From CAYTLW01 sp964438735 (GTDB lineage: Bacteria > Myxococcota_A > UBA9042), in contig CAYTLW010000027.1 in assembly GCA_964438735.1 (NCBI GenBank), positions 9,656-73,655 of the forward strand: a stretch of 64,000 bases of DNA, given 5' to 3'. Shown piece after piece: positions 41,545 through 50,774 of the stretch (within the stretch, counting starts at the first letter, position 1; every line of letters begins with the position of its first letter). The notes beneath the pieces are model-generated. The model searched no databases, had not been told where the DNA came from, and worked only from the letters and a program-made list of their open reading frames with translations. The translations under genes were made by a program, and so were the position numbers.

Positions 41545-41599
41545 GTTCCCACTTATGCAATCGAATGTCGATTCTAAAGTGGGAACGGCGTGATTACAA
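41545..41599 (-). promoter_or_regulatory. Promoter inside a 10-bp inverted repeat, abutting the nucleotidyltransferase start
   Basis: GTTCCCACTT (41545-41554) and AAGTGGGAAC (41577-41586) form a perfect inverted repeat with a 22-nt spacer that contains a second short dyad (AATCGA-ATG-TCGATT). On the minus strand, TTGTAA (41594-41599) and TAGAAT (41571-41576) are spaced 17 bp as a sigma-70 promoter, with -10 lying between the repeat arms. The second arm ends at the base before the ATG. A repressor bound here would block transcription, so autoregulation is likely. Confidence 0.7.
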
Positions 41600-41634
41600 G
41601 AGTTGCTGCAACTTGCGCGGCTGCATCCGGCCGG

Positions 41635-42978
41635 CTATGGCGCCAGCTCCCGCAAACACCCATCCAGGATGCCCAGCCCCACATCCACATCGACCTTGTC
41701 GATGACCAGCGGCGGCGCGATCCGCAGCGTGCTCTGGCCACAGGGCAGCAATAACAACCCGCGCTCGAAGGCCAGCTTCTCCAGCTCGCCCACCAGCTTC
41801 TTCGCCGGCTTCTTGCTCACCCGATCCTCGACGAACTCGACGCCGACGAAGAGGCCCACCCCGCGCACATCGCCGATGCAGTCGTGCTCGTCCTGCAGTC
41901 GCCGCAGTCCGCCCAACAGGTGCTCGCCCACCTGGGTGGCGTTGTCCATCAGGCCGCCCTCGAGCAGGTCGATGGTGGCCAGCGCGGCGGCGCAGCAGAC
42001 GGGGTTGCCGCCGAAGGTGGAGCCGTGGCTGCCGGTGCCCCAGCGCATGATCTCTTCGCGGGCGATGATGGCGCCGATGGGCATCCCGGAGCCGATGCCC
42101 TTGGCGGTCAGGATCACGTCCGGCTCGACGCCGGCGTGTTCGATGGCCCACATCTTGCCGGTCCGACCGGCGCCCGATTGCACCTCGTCGCAGACCAGCA
42201 GGATGCCGTGTTCGGTGCAGAGCTCGCGCAGTCCGCGCAGGAAGCTGACCGGTGGCAATACGTACCCGCCTTCACCCAGGAAGGGCTCGATGAACACTGC
42301 CGCGACGTCGGTGGGAGCCACCTTGCGGCCGAAGAGATCGTTGCGAATCTGGTCGAGCACGTATTCGCCCACCTCCTGACCGCCCGTTTCGAGCCGGTAG
42401 GGGTCGGGGTAGGGCACGTGGTGTACGCCGGGCACCAGCGGGTTGAAGCCGGCGCGGTAGTGCACCTTGGAGCAGGTCAGGCTGACGGCGGCGTAGGTGC
42501 GCCCGTGGAAGGCGCCCTGGAAGGCGATGAGATCGCTGCGCCCGGTGCTGTTGCGGACGAGCTTCACGGCCCCGTCCACCGCCTCGCTGCCCGAGTTGGA
42601 CAGGAAGACCCGCCACGGTCCCGGCCCCGGTCCCAGGCGGGCCAGGGCGGCGCAGAGGTCGGCGAACCCGGAGTAGTAGAAGTCGGTGCCGCAGATGTGC
42701 AGGAAGCGACCGGCGGCCTGCTGGATGGCCGCGACCACGTCCGGATGGGCGTGTCCCGTGGACGTGGCGGCGATACCCGACATGAAGTCGATGTAGCGGT
42801 TGCCGTCCACATCTTCGAGCATGGCGCCGCGGCCATGGCTGACCACCAGCGGATACTCCTTGATGTAGGACGTGGAGCTGTGGGCGTCGTCCTTTTCGAT
42901 GATGGCGCGGCCCTTGGGACCGGGCGGAGGGGTGACGATGCGCGGGTAGTCCCGCGCCGATGAGTTGGGGGCAGACAT
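41635..42978 (-). CDS. Class III (4-aminobutyrate/ornithine-type) aminotransferase
   Basis: The 447-residue PLP enzyme shows the class III pattern: FMSGIAATSTGHAHPDV, NSGSEAVDGAVKLVRN, FQGAFHGRTYAAVSLT, CDEVQSGAGRTGKMWA (cofactor Asp) and LTAKGIGSGMPIGAI (PLP lysine). It transfers the terminal amino group of an omega-amino acid to 2-oxoglutarate. It lies 3 bp from a P5C-type dehydrogenase gene, so ornithine, GABA or a related amine is a likely substrate, the aldehyde product being oxidised by its neighbour. The exact substrate cannot be fixed. Confidence 0.92.
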   Translation of the reverse strand: MSAPNSSARDYPRIVTPPPGPKGRAIIEKDDAHSSTSYIKEYPLVVSHGRGAMLEDVDGNRYIDFMSGIAATSTGHAHPDVVAAIQQAAGRFLHICGTDFYYSGFADLCAALARLGPGPGPWRVFLSNSGSEAVDGAVKLVRNSTGRSDLIAFQGAFHGRTYAAVSLTCSKVHYRAGFNPLVPGVHHVPYPDPYRLETGGQEVGEYVLDQIRNDLFGRKVAPTDVAAVFIEPFLGEGGYVLPPVSFLRGLRELCTEHGILLVCDEVQSGAGRTGKMWAIEHAGVEPDVILTAKGIGSGMPIGAIIAREEIMRWGTGSHGSTFGGNPVCCAAALATIDLLEGGLMDNATQVGEHLLGGLRRLQDEHDCIGDVRGVGLFVGVEFVEDRVSKKPAKKLVGELEKLAFERGLLLLPCGQSTLRIAPPLVIDKVDVDVGLGILDGCLRELAP

Positions 42979-42981
42979 GTC

Positions 42982-44574
42982 TTACTCCTGAATCAGGGTG
43001 CGGCATTGCTCGCGCATGAACTGGGCCACGTAGTAGGGGCCACAACCGCCCTTGCCGCTACCGCCGGAGCCCTTCCAGCCGCAGAAGGCCTGGGCGCCCG
43101 GCCAGGCGCCGGTGGTGGCGCCGGAGCGCTTGTTGGCGTAGGCGACGCCCGCCTCGATCTCGTCGAAGAAGCGGGCCACTTCGTCGGGATCGCCGCTGAA
43201 GATGCCGGCCGTGAGGCCATATTCGCAGTCGTTGGATTCGGCCAGCGCCTCGTCGAGGCTGCCGACCACGCCGACGGCCAGGAAGGGCACGAAGAACTCG
43301 TCGCTGAACAGGCTGCTGTCCAGGGGCGCGCGGGCGATGGTGGGCGCGACATAGTGACCGTGTGCGAGCTCGTCCTCTTCGATGCGACCGCCGCCGCAGA
43401 GGATCTCGCCATGCTCGCGGGCGTGCTCGACCACCGACAGGTAGGTCGCCACCGAGCGGCGGTTGATGACCGGACCGAAGTAGACGCCTTCGTCGGCCGG
43501 GTCGCCGATGACGATGTCGCCAGTGCGCGCCAGCAGCTTCTCCAGGAAGGGCTCGACCACGTCCTGGTGCACATAGACCCGAGAACAGGCGCTGCACTTC
43601 TGGTTCTGCAACCCCCAGGCCGACCTGGCCACGCCTTCAGCCGCAGCGTCCAGGTCGGCGCTGTCCATGACGATGGCCGGGTTCTTGCCGCCGAGCTCCA
43701 TCAGGCAGGGTTTGACGTAGTTGGTGCTGATGGCGTGGAAGATCTCCATGCCGACCGTCTTGGAGCCGGTAAAGACCACGCCGTCGAGCCCCGGGTGGCC
43801 CGTCAAGCTGTCGCCCAGGTCCCGCCCGCGGCCGGTGAAGAAGTTGAACACGCCGTCGGGTACGCCGGCCTGCTTGTAGATCTCCCAGACCAGCAGCCCG
43901 GTCCAGGGCGCGTCGGTGGACGGCTTGTAGACGATGGTATTGCCGGCGATGAGCGCCGCCGAGGACATGCCGAACGAGAGCGCGGCCGGGAAGTTGAAGG
44001 GAGCGATACACGCGAACACGCCGTAGGGCCGCAGGATGTCGGTATTGGTCTCGATGGGCGTGATGCGGTCGAGCTCTTGCACGTAGCCGTCATGGTCGAC
44101 CATCTGCTGGCAGTAGTAGTCGATGAGATCGGCCGACTCCTCGGCGTCGCCGATGGCCTCGAAGCGGTTCTTGCCCACCTCCACGGACATCACCGCGGCG
44201 AGCTCGAACTTGCGCTGCCGGATGATGGTCGCCGCCTGGCGCAGGATGGCCACGCGTTCGGTCCAAGGCATCCCCGCCCAACCCTTGAACGCATCGCGGG
44301 CCGTCTGCACGGCCAGGTCGGCCTGTTCGGGCGTGCCGGCCTGGAAGTGACCGAGCACCACGCGCGTATCGGCCGGCGAGGTGTCGTCGATGACCGGGGC
44401 GTCGGAAGCCAGCGCCTGGTCGCCGATATGCAGCGAGTAGGTGCGCCCGTAGCGCGAGCGGATGTCGTCCAGCGCCGCATCGAAGAAGGCGTGAAAGACG
44501 CCCATATCGGCGTTGGCGGTGGTGTAGGTGATGCGGATGTCTTCGGGGCGGATGCCGTCGATGGGGCTGGTCAT
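42982..44574 (-). CDS. L-glutamate gamma-semialdehyde (P5C) dehydrogenase-type aldehyde dehydrogenase
   Basis: The ATG at 44572-44574 follows AAAGGAAG and gives 530 residues. ALDH landmarks are PFNFPAALSFG, VFTGSKTVGMEIF (NAD loop), LMELGGKNPAIV (catalytic Glu) and QNQKCSACSRVYVH (catalytic Cys). The KCSACSR form and overall length are typical of RocA/PruA-like P5C dehydrogenases, which oxidise glutamate semialdehyde to glutamate. The downstream aminotransferase could supply the semialdehyde from ornithine, making a two-step catabolic operon. Confidence 0.92.
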   Translation of the reverse strand: MTSPIDGIRPEDIRITYTTANADMGVFHAFFDAALDDIRSRYGRTYSLHIGDQALASDAPVIDDTSPADTRVVLGHFQAGTPEQADLAVQTARDAFKGWAGMPWTERVAILRQAATIIRQRKFELAAVMSVEVGKNRFEAIGDAEESADLIDYYCQQMVDHDGYVQELDRITPIETNTDILRPYGVFACIAPFNFPAALSFGMSSAALIAGNTIVYKPSTDAPWTGLLVWEIYKQAGVPDGVFNFFTGRGRDLGDSLTGHPGLDGVVFTGSKTVGMEIFHAISTNYVKPCLMELGGKNPAIVMDSADLDAAAEGVARSAWGLQNQKCSACSRVYVHQDVVEPFLEKLLARTGDIVIGDPADEGVYFGPVINRRSVATYLSVVEHAREHGEILCGGGRIEEDELAHGHYVAPTIARAPLDSSLFSDEFFVPFLAVGVVGSLDEALAESNDCEYGLTAGIFSGDPDEVARFFDEIEAGVAYANKRSGATTGAWPGAQAFCGWKGSGGSGKGGCGPYYVAQFMREQCRTLIQE

Positions 44575-44712
44575 GGGCGGGCTTCCTTTGGCAGTTCGAG
44601 GGACAGGGCCGGCGGAGGCTAGCAAGGGGCCTCAGGCGCGACAAGGTTGCCCAAGACGGACCGGACTGCTAGGGTGGTTGGGCTCGTATCTGCTCAACAT
44701 CGGAGAGGAATC

Positions 44713-45132
44713 TTGGCTATTGGCGACGCCGCAAACGAGGCCGTCACCGACGAGACCACGCGCCGGGTCAAGTCGCTGCCCTTGCTCGCCGTCATGGCGC
44801 TCCTGCTCAGCGCCTGCGATCCCGCCACCGGCAGCCTGCCGCTGAGCGACGCAGACTGCGCGACGACCTTCTGGTGCCTGGACAAGGGCCGCTGCAAAGC
44901 CAAGGGCGACAACTGCATCGCTGTCTCCGAGGATGACTGCAAGAAGTCCACCGAGTGCAAGACCAAGAAGCGCTGCCTGCTGGTCGGCGAGTTCTGCGGC
45001 ACGAGTCCATTTGGCGATTGCGCCGACAGCGACCTGTGCAAGAAGAATGGCTACTGTCGCACGGTTGGCGAGTTGTGTTGTAAGAGCGACGGCTGGTGTT
45101 GTGATGTGGACGGAAACTGCTCGAACCGTTGA
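44713..45132 (+). CDS. Small Cys-rich lipoprotein
   Basis: No ATG fits; TTG 44713 is chosen because GGAGAGGA lies just upstream and an in-frame lipoprotein signal follows (SLPLLAVMALLLSAC). The ~139-residue product has a mature domain with about 20 cysteines in paired spacing (CLDKGRCKAKGDNC, CKKSTECKTKKRC, CKKNGYC, CCKSDGWCC), probably all disulfide-bonded. It resembles repeats of other Cys-rich proteins in this window but not any named family I recognise. It is divergent from the P5C dehydrogenase operon (138 bp between). Confidence 0.72.
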   Translation: MAIGDAANEAVTDETTRRVKSLPLLAVMALLLSACDPATGSLPLSDADCATTFWCLDKGRCKAKGDNCIAVSEDDCKKSTECKTKKRCLLVGEFCGTSPFGDCADSDLCKKNGYCRTVGELCCKSDGWCCDVDGNCSNR

Positions 45133-45266
45133 CGCGACCTGCCACCGGGTGGACTCCCTGTCTCCTGTTCTTTGACGCCACCCGGATTCGACCACAGGCT
45201 GAATGTGCGCCCGGACGTCCGCGTCATGACCGGCACGGGTCGCCCCACCTGCCTGTCGGGAAACCA

Positions 45267-46139
45267 GTGTTCAAATCACGCCATCACCATGCGCTCGCTC
45301 CCCTCTCGGCCCTGGCGGCGATCTGGCTCAGCGCCGCCTGTGCAGCCGCCAACCCGCCGCCGCAGCGGCCCGCGCAACCGGAGGCGATTCCGCCTCCACC
45401 TGTCCATCCAGCCCCGCAGGCGACTCGTACCGTTCGCCATTCGCCGCAGGTCTTGCAGACGGCCCACCTGGTTGGCCCCGGGCGCCACCGAGCGCCCCCC
45501 CCGCCCACCCACGGGGCCCAACAGGCCCCCCCCCCACCCCCCCCCCCCCCCCCACGGCGACCNNNNNNNNNNCGCCCCCGCCGGGGGGGGGCGCGGGCGC
45601 CCCGGGCCCCCCCCCCCCCCCCGACCCTGGGCGCCATCCTGGACGCCGCCGAAGCCGCCGCCACGCCGCGAGGTCGACAGGTCCTGCAGACCGGCCGTCG
45701 CATGATCATGCAGGACGCCGAGGTGATCCGCGGCTCGTGCTGGACCTACGCCACAGTCGTCTACGGCCGCGCGGGTTTCAGCCGCAAGAAGCGAAAGCGA
45801 ATCTATCGGAGCCGCAAGCGCGGCCCCTACACCGACGTGAGCGCTTTGCAGCCCGGCGACTTTCTGTCCTATATCAACCACTCCTACAGGGGCAGCGAGC
45901 ACAGCGCCATCTTCGTGGCGTGGCTGGATCGGTCGCGCAAGGAGGCGTTGATGATGAGCTATGTGGGGGGCAAACGACGCAAGCCGGGCGGCTATCGTTC
46001 CTACCTGCTCAGCCACGTCTACATGGTGATGCGGCCGAAGCCGATCCGGGCACCTCTCCCGCCGAAGTCACCTCCCATCGACCAACCGGTCTGGGACGGG
46101 GGCGATGGTCAGTCTCCGAGGCCAGATGGCCAAACCTGA
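45267..46139 (+). CDS. Secreted NlpC/P60- or CHAP-like protein with Pro-rich linker (contains assembly gap)
   Basis: The start is uncertain; GTG 45267 is used because a lipoprotein-like signal (APLSALAAIWLSAAC) follows, while the frame is open from 45129. A long Pro-rich region contains homopolymer C runs and a 10-N gap, so length and frame there are unsafe. The C-terminal domain has RGSCWTYATVVYGRAGF, LQPGDFLSYINHSYRGSEHSAIFVAW and a YRSYLLSHVYMVMRP end. This Cys/His arrangement fits papain-like NlpC/P60 or CHAP peptidoglycan amidases. The assignment is by pattern only. Confidence 0.6.
   Translation: MFKSRHHHALAPLSALAAIWLSAACAAANPPPQRPAQPEAIPPPPVHPAPQATRTVRHSPQVLQTAHLVGPGRHRAPPPPTHGAQQAPPPPPPPPPRRXXXXRPRRGGARAPRAPPPPPTLGAILDAAEAAATPRGRQVLQTGRRMIMQDAEVIRGSCWTYATVVYGRAGFSRKKRKRIYRSRKRGPYTDVSALQPGDFLSYINHSYRGSEHSAIFVAWLDRSRKEALMMSYVGGKRRKPGGYRSYLLSHVYMVMRPKPIRAPLPPKSPPIDQPVWDGGDGQSPRPDGQT
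45563..45572. other. Assembly gap (10 N) between long C/G homopolymers
   Basis: The gap is flanked by C runs up to ~17 nt and a G run of ~9 nt (45528-45622). Such tracts are prone to sequencing and assembly error, so neither the N count nor the run lengths should be trusted. Confidence 0.97.
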
Positions 46140-47113
46140 ACTCATCGTCGAGCTCGACAACGACCGCTACCGCTTCGGTGAGTCCATCACCGGTCGCGTT
46201 CGAGTCACCGTACCCGACGATTGCAAAGCCGAGCGCCTGGAGGTCATGACCGCCTGGCAGGCGGCCACTTGGACGCCGGTCGAGTCCAAGGACCTGGTCG
46301 AGGCGCCATCATGGACTGCCGGCAGCGAGCACGTCTTCGATTTCGAACTCGCCGCTCCCGCGGGTCCCATGCCCTTCCGGGGCGCCAACCTCGAGATCGG
46401 TCACCTGGTCGCCGCGCAGCTGCATGGCGACGAGTGGTTCATCGATCCGCGGGCGAGCGCCGACTACGAACTCCTGCCCGCCCGGGTGCCCCAGGGTCAG
46501 TCTGGGTACGGAGAGCGTGTCGACGACGCCCGCGCGTCGTGCCCTGAAGCAGGAAGTCACCGCCGGCAACTTCGGCTGCTCCACGGTCGCCATCGTGGTC
46601 GCCTGCATCTGCCTGAGCTTGCTGGGCGGCATCGTCGGTATCGTGATGTCTGTGATTGGTGTGGCCATCGGCCTGCTGGTGATGGCCAGCATGCGCGCCG
46701 AACACAAGCTGCTCAAGCGCATGGGCCATCCTGTACTCGAAATCCCGGACGTCTTGATCGCCGGGCAGGCGGCGGCCATCACTTTGCGCATCCAGCCTGT
46801 CAAGCGTCTCACCCAGGTAACGGCTCGCCTGGAGTTGACCGGCGAAGAGGGCTACCGCACCTCCGGCAACCGCTCCAAAGTCCACAAGAGCGCCTTGCCC
46901 AAGGTGGAGCTCGCCCTGGCCGACGTGGCCCAGATACTCGACGGCGAGCCGTGGCAGGCGACGGTCGACTCGGCGATCCCGCGGCAGATGCCGGCCTCGT
47001 TTGACGCAGACCGGGCCTGGGTGAAGTGGAGTGGGCGCCTGGAGATCTGCGCAGACGGACGCGTGGCGCGGCGCTCGGTACCCATCCGGATTCTGCCGCC
47101 GGATGTGGGCTGA
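46126..47113 (+). pseudogene. Arrestin-like membrane protein, frameshifted near 46490
   Basis: The first frame (ATG 46126, MAKPELIVELDNDRYRFGESITGRVRVTVP) is a beta-sandwich start like arrestin/Spo0M-type proteins and stays meaningful to about ELLPARVPQ. From ~46490 the sense continues in the +1 frame (RVSLGTESVSTTPARRALKQE), through a double membrane segment (CSTVAIVVACICLSLLGG and MSVIGVAIGLLVMASM), then a second beta-sandwich to 47113. Joined, the protein would be ~328 residues: beta domain, membrane hairpin, beta domain. The shift is at ccccaggg and may be a sequencing error. The family is not firmly recognised. Confidence 0.65.
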
Positions 47114-47129
47114 GTGGAGGGTGCGCGGG

Positions 47130-48191
47130 TCAGTCGTCGGCGTGAGGGTGCGCGTGGGCCGAATGCGTGGGCGTACCTTTACCGGGCTTGCTGCCCTTGA
47201 ACACGGCAAACAGCCACCAGAAGGCTGCCCCCAGGGGCAGGGCGCCGATGGCCAGCGCCCACAGGACGCCTTCCACGACGTTGGTCGGGCCGGCCGCTGC
47301 GGCGATGGTCAAGTCCGGCGGCACCAGCAGCGGAAACTGGGATACGCCCCAGCCCGCGACGATGCAAACCGCTTGAGCGCCGGCCAGCAAGCGCGCTGCC
47401 TGCCACGACCGAAACCAGAGAGAGCGCAGCGCGCAGACCGCCACAAGGCCGGTCAGCACCTGAAACGACATGGCCCAAGAGCTGCTCAGCAGGCCTTGGT
47501 ACAGTTGGGGCGCCCCAGAGCGGGACATGGTCAGAGCGCTCAATGCCAGCGGACCGAGCAGCGCCCCTGAGCAGAGCGCGCGAACCCTGAAGTCCTCGAC
47601 GATGGCTTCGTCTTCGCACTCGACGCAGAGATAGGTCGCCGCGAGGAAGGCAAAGAGGCAGAGCGTCATCGCGCCGACCAGCATGGGGAAGGGCGCCAGC
47701 CAGGCAGAGATGAAGTCGGTTTGCACGTGGCCTGTCTCGGGGTCGATGGCCAGGTCGCCCGATGCCACGGCGCCGGCACAGACACCCAACATGAACGGCG
47801 ACACGGTGGACGCGATGGCGAAGACGGCGCTCCATCGCCGGCTCCGTTCGGCGGCCCCTTCGCCCACGTCGTAAGAGCGGAAGACGAAGGCAGCGCCGCG
47901 CAGCACGATGCCCATAAGCAGCAACGTGATCGGGATGTGCAGGGCGATGGAGATGGCGGCGAAGGCCTGCGGGAAGCCGACGAAGAGGATCACCACGGCC
48001 AGGATCAGCCAGACGTGGTTGGCCTCCCAGATGGGGGCCACGGCAGCCGAGATGGCCTTGCGTTGGGCGCCTGCCCTGGGACCGGTGGCGAAGAGCTCCC
48101 AGACGCCGCCGCCAAAGTCGGCCCCGCCGGTCAGCGCGTAGACCACCAGCGCCAGGCAAAGCACACCGGCCAGCAGGACTTCAGGCGTCAT
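47130..48191 (-). CDS. cydB: Cytochrome bd-type quinol oxidase subunit II
   Basis: This 353-residue membrane protein has eight to nine helices and the family start LLAGVLCLALVVYALTGGADFGGGVWELFA, followed by IWEANHVWLILAVVILFVGFPQAF. With CydA it forms the oxidase that reduces oxygen to water using quinol. It overlaps the cydA end by 11 bp. Its C terminus is a His-rich tail (THSAHAHPHADD). No separate small cydX gene is visible in the 16 bp after it. Confidence 0.94.
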   Translation of the reverse strand: MTPEVLLAGVLCLALVVYALTGGADFGGGVWELFATGPRAGAQRKAISAAVAPIWEANHVWLILAVVILFVGFPQAFAAISIALHIPITLLLMGIVLRGAAFVFRSYDVGEGAAERSRRWSAVFAIASTVSPFMLGVCAGAVASGDLAIDPETGHVQTDFISAWLAPFPMLVGAMTLCLFAFLAATYLCVECEDEAIVEDFRVRALCSGALLGPLALSALTMSRSGAPQLYQGLLSSSWAMSFQVLTGLVAVCALRSLWFRSWQAARLLAGAQAVCIVAGWGVSQFPLLVPPDLTIAAAAGPTNVVEGVLWALAIGALPLGAAFWWLFAVFKGSKPGKGTPTHSAHAHPHADD

Positions 48192-49527
48192 GGGGCGCCT
48201 CGTATTCGTCAGCGGCTGGCGCCCCGTCGACCGCTACGCTCTGGAAGACGTGCCGTCGCAGCAGGGCGAAGGCGACCACACCCAGCAGGCAGTACAGCAG
48301 CGTGAACGCCGTCAGCGGCACCACCAGGTGAGGCATGGGCGTGACCGCGTCGGCGGTGCGCATGTAGCCGCGCACGATCCACGGTTGTCTGCCCACCTCG
48401 GTGACCGTCCAGCCCGCCTCGATGGCGATCACTCCCAGCGGGGACGCCAGCACCAGCAGGCGCAGGTACCAGCGGCGAATGGGCACCTCGCCGCCGCGCC
48501 ACCACAACCAGAAACCCAGCAACGCCAGGGCCATCAAGGCGAGCCCGCAGCCGACCATGATCTGAAATGCGGCGTGCACCACGGCCACCGGCGGTCGATC
48601 TTCTCGTGGGAACTCCTTGAGTCCGCGGATCGTGGCGTTGGGATCGTTGAACGCCAGGAGGCTCATCAGGTAGGGGATCTCAATCTTGTAGCGGGTGACC
48701 TCCGCCTCTTCGTCCGGCCAGCCGCCGATGACCGCGCCGACCCCGGCGTGGGTATCCCAGTGGGCCTCCATGGCGGCCATCTTGACGGGCTGGGCCTCAG
48801 CCACATGAGCGGCGCTCTGGTGGCCCGACAGCGGTTGAAGGAGCGCCGCCACGCCGCCCACCGTCAGGGCGATGCCGAGCGCCCGTCGATGAAGCTGCGC
48901 GCTCGGGTCGCGAAGCAAGGCCCAGGCGTGGATGCCGGCCACCGCGAAGCCGACCGCCTCGAAGGCGGCGATGGTCATGTGCAACGCCTCCGGACCCGCA
49001 GCCGGGTTGAACATGGCTGCCCAGGGATCCACCGAGGCGATCTGTCCGGCGGCGTCCAGGGTGAAGCCGGTCGGCGTATTCATCCAGCCGTTGGCGCAGA
49101 CCACGAAGACACCCGACGCCGTGCCGCAGATCAGCACGCCGACGCCGGCCAGCCAGTGGGCCCGTGGCGAGACCCGCTGCCAGCCATACAGATAGATGCC
49201 CAGGAAGATGGCCTCCAGGAAGAAGGCGAATCCCTCCAGCGAAAAAGGCATGCCGATGACCGGGCCGGCGTGGCGCATGAACTCGGGCCAGAGCAGGCCC
49301 AGCTCGAAGCTGAGCACGGTGCCGCTGACCGCGCCGACAGCGAACATGATGGCGGTGCCCTTGCTCCAGCGCCTGGCCAGCTCCAGGTCGAGCGGATCCC
49401 GATGGCGTAGGAAGCGACCCTCGGCCGCGACCATCAACGCCGGCATGGCGATGCCGATGATGGCGAAGATGATGTGAAAGCCCAGCGAGATCGCCATCTG
49501 GGCGCGGGCGGCGAAGAGATCGCTCAT
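48181..49527 (-). CDS. cydA: Cytochrome bd-type quinol oxidase subunit I
   Basis: The 448-residue protein starts with AARAQMAISLGFHIIFAIIGIAMP, holding the first heme-ligand His, and has FELGLLWPEFMRHAG, SLEGFAFFLEAIFLGIYLYGW and the quinol-loop motif GHQSAAHVAEAQPVKMAAMEAHWDT. The loop after that motif is short, as in the cyanide-insensitive (CioA) branch rather than E. coli CydA. It should reduce oxygen at high affinity and help under low oxygen or respiratory inhibition. Confidence 0.94.
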   Translation of the reverse strand: MSDLFAARAQMAISLGFHIIFAIIGIAMPALMVAAEGRFLRHRDPLDLELARRWSKGTAIMFAVGAVSGTVLSFELGLLWPEFMRHAGPVIGMPFSLEGFAFFLEAIFLGIYLYGWQRVSPRAHWLAGVGVLICGTASGVFVVCANGWMNTPTGFTLDAAGQIASVDPWAAMFNPAAGPEALHMTIAAFEAVGFAVAGIHAWALLRDPSAQLHRRALGIALTVGGVAALLQPLSGHQSAAHVAEAQPVKMAAMEAHWDTHAGVGAVIGGWPDEEAEVTRYKIEIPYLMSLLAFNDPNATIRGLKEFPREDRPPVAVVHAAFQIMVGCGLALMALALLGFWLWWRGGEVPIRRWYLRLLVLASPLGVIAIEAGWTVTEVGRQPWIVRGYMRTADAVTPMPHLVVPLTAFTLLYCLLGVVAFALLRRHVFQSVAVDGAPAADEYEAPHDA

Positions 49528-49709
49528 CTGGCCTCGCGGCGGAAGTGCCGCCCGGGTCCATGGTGTGCCCCGCTGCGCGTCCCGGTCAACATGGAGGGGC
49601 TCACCCGACCGGGATCACTGGCGGGCTCGACAGGGTCGCGCCGCCAGGCGAGGCCTGCGCTCGGCAAGTCGCGGCGGAGAACGCTATCCTGCAACAGCGG
49701 GTAGGACCG

Positions 49710-50747
49710 ATGAACGCTGGATCTTCGCAGGTGCTTCGACAGGCTGTGGCCGGGCTGGCCCTTGCCGTGACCTGCGGACTGACCGCCTGTGAGCCCGATG
49801 TGGCGGTCTCCGGCCCCACCTTGAAGGGTCCGTATCCGTGGACCTTCATCGTGCTGCCGGATACCCAGGCCACGGTGGGCCCCTGGGCCGATGTCTACTA
49901 CAGCCAGACCCAGTGGATCGCAGCCCAGAGCCCGAGCAGGCGCATTCGATTCGTCCTGCACGTCGGCGACGTGGTCTTCGCAAACACCGAGATCGAGTGG
50001 CAGCGCGCCCGACACGCCATGGGCTACCTGGACGGCCACGTGCCCTACGCCATGGTGCCCGGCAACCACGACTACGGCTTCGGCGGCAAGGCGAGGGATA
50101 GAAACACGCTGATGGGGCAGCACTTCCCGGCCGAGGTGTTCGAACGGGATCGCCCGCACGTCGCTTTCTTCGAGCCCGGTCGGGTGGATAACAGCGCCCA
50201 CGTCTTCGATACGCCATCGGGGCCGTGGCTGGTCCTGGCGCTGGAGTTCGGGCCCCGGCCAGAGGTGGTTCAATGGGCCAACGAGCAGGCCCAGGCGCAC
50301 GCCCATATGCCCGCCATCCTGCTGACCCACGCCTACCTGCACTCGGACGCCAAGGGCGACTCGCGCTACGACATTCGGGCCAAGCCGGGCGGCCAGAGTT
50401 GGAGCCCTTATCTCTATGAGCTGGCCGCCGGCGGCGTGAGCGACGGCCAGCAGTTGTGGGTGGACCTGGTACGTCGTCAGCCCAACATCTCCCTGGTCGT
50501 CTGCGGGCACACCCTCAACGATGGCGTCGGCCGCCAGACCAGTCAGCGACCGGATCGCTCGGTGGCCCACGAGCTGCTGGCCAACTTCCAGATGATCGGC
50601 AAGGGCGGAGATGGCTTCTTCAGGATCATGGAGGTGCACGCCGATCGCATCGAGGTGCGCACCTTCTCGCCCTGGCTGAACCGCTACAAGCGGACGCCGG
50701 AGCACGAGTTCACGCTCTTTCGTTCGGCGGCGCTCGACGTGCTGTGA
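49710..50747 (+). CDS. Metallophosphoesterase lipoprotein
   Basis: The ATG at 49710 follows GTAGGA and gives 345 residues with a lipobox (GLTAC, Cys27). Metal-binding motifs are VLPDTQ (variant of the first Asp motif), VLHVGDVVF, VPGNHDYGF, LLTHAYLH and CGHTLND. The order matches secreted calcineurin-like phosphoesterases. It is presumably tethered to a membrane facing the periplasm. No substrate can be inferred. It is divergent from cydAB. Confidence 0.88.
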   Translation: MNAGSSQVLRQAVAGLALAVTCGLTACEPDVAVSGPTLKGPYPWTFIVLPDTQATVGPWADVYYSQTQWIAAQSPSRRIRFVLHVGDVVFANTEIEWQRARHAMGYLDGHVPYAMVPGNHDYGFGGKARDRNTLMGQHFPAEVFERDRPHVAFFEPGRVDNSAHVFDTPSGPWLVLALEFGPRPEVVQWANEQAQAHAHMPAILLTHAYLHSDAKGDSRYDIRAKPGGQSWSPYLYELAAGGVSDGQQLWVDLVRRQPNISLVVCGHTLNDGVGRQTSQRPDRSVAHELLANFQMIGKGGDGFFRIMEVHADRIEVRTFSPWLNRYKRTPEHEFTLFRSAALDVL

Positions 50748-50774
50748 GCGGGCCGGAGTGCGGATCGACGCGGC

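Noticed and set aside
41545..41586. Inverted repeat considered as insertion-sequence ends
   Set aside because: Only 22 bp separate the arms, no transposase or target duplication is present, and it frames a promoter directly at a start codon, so a regulatory site fits better.
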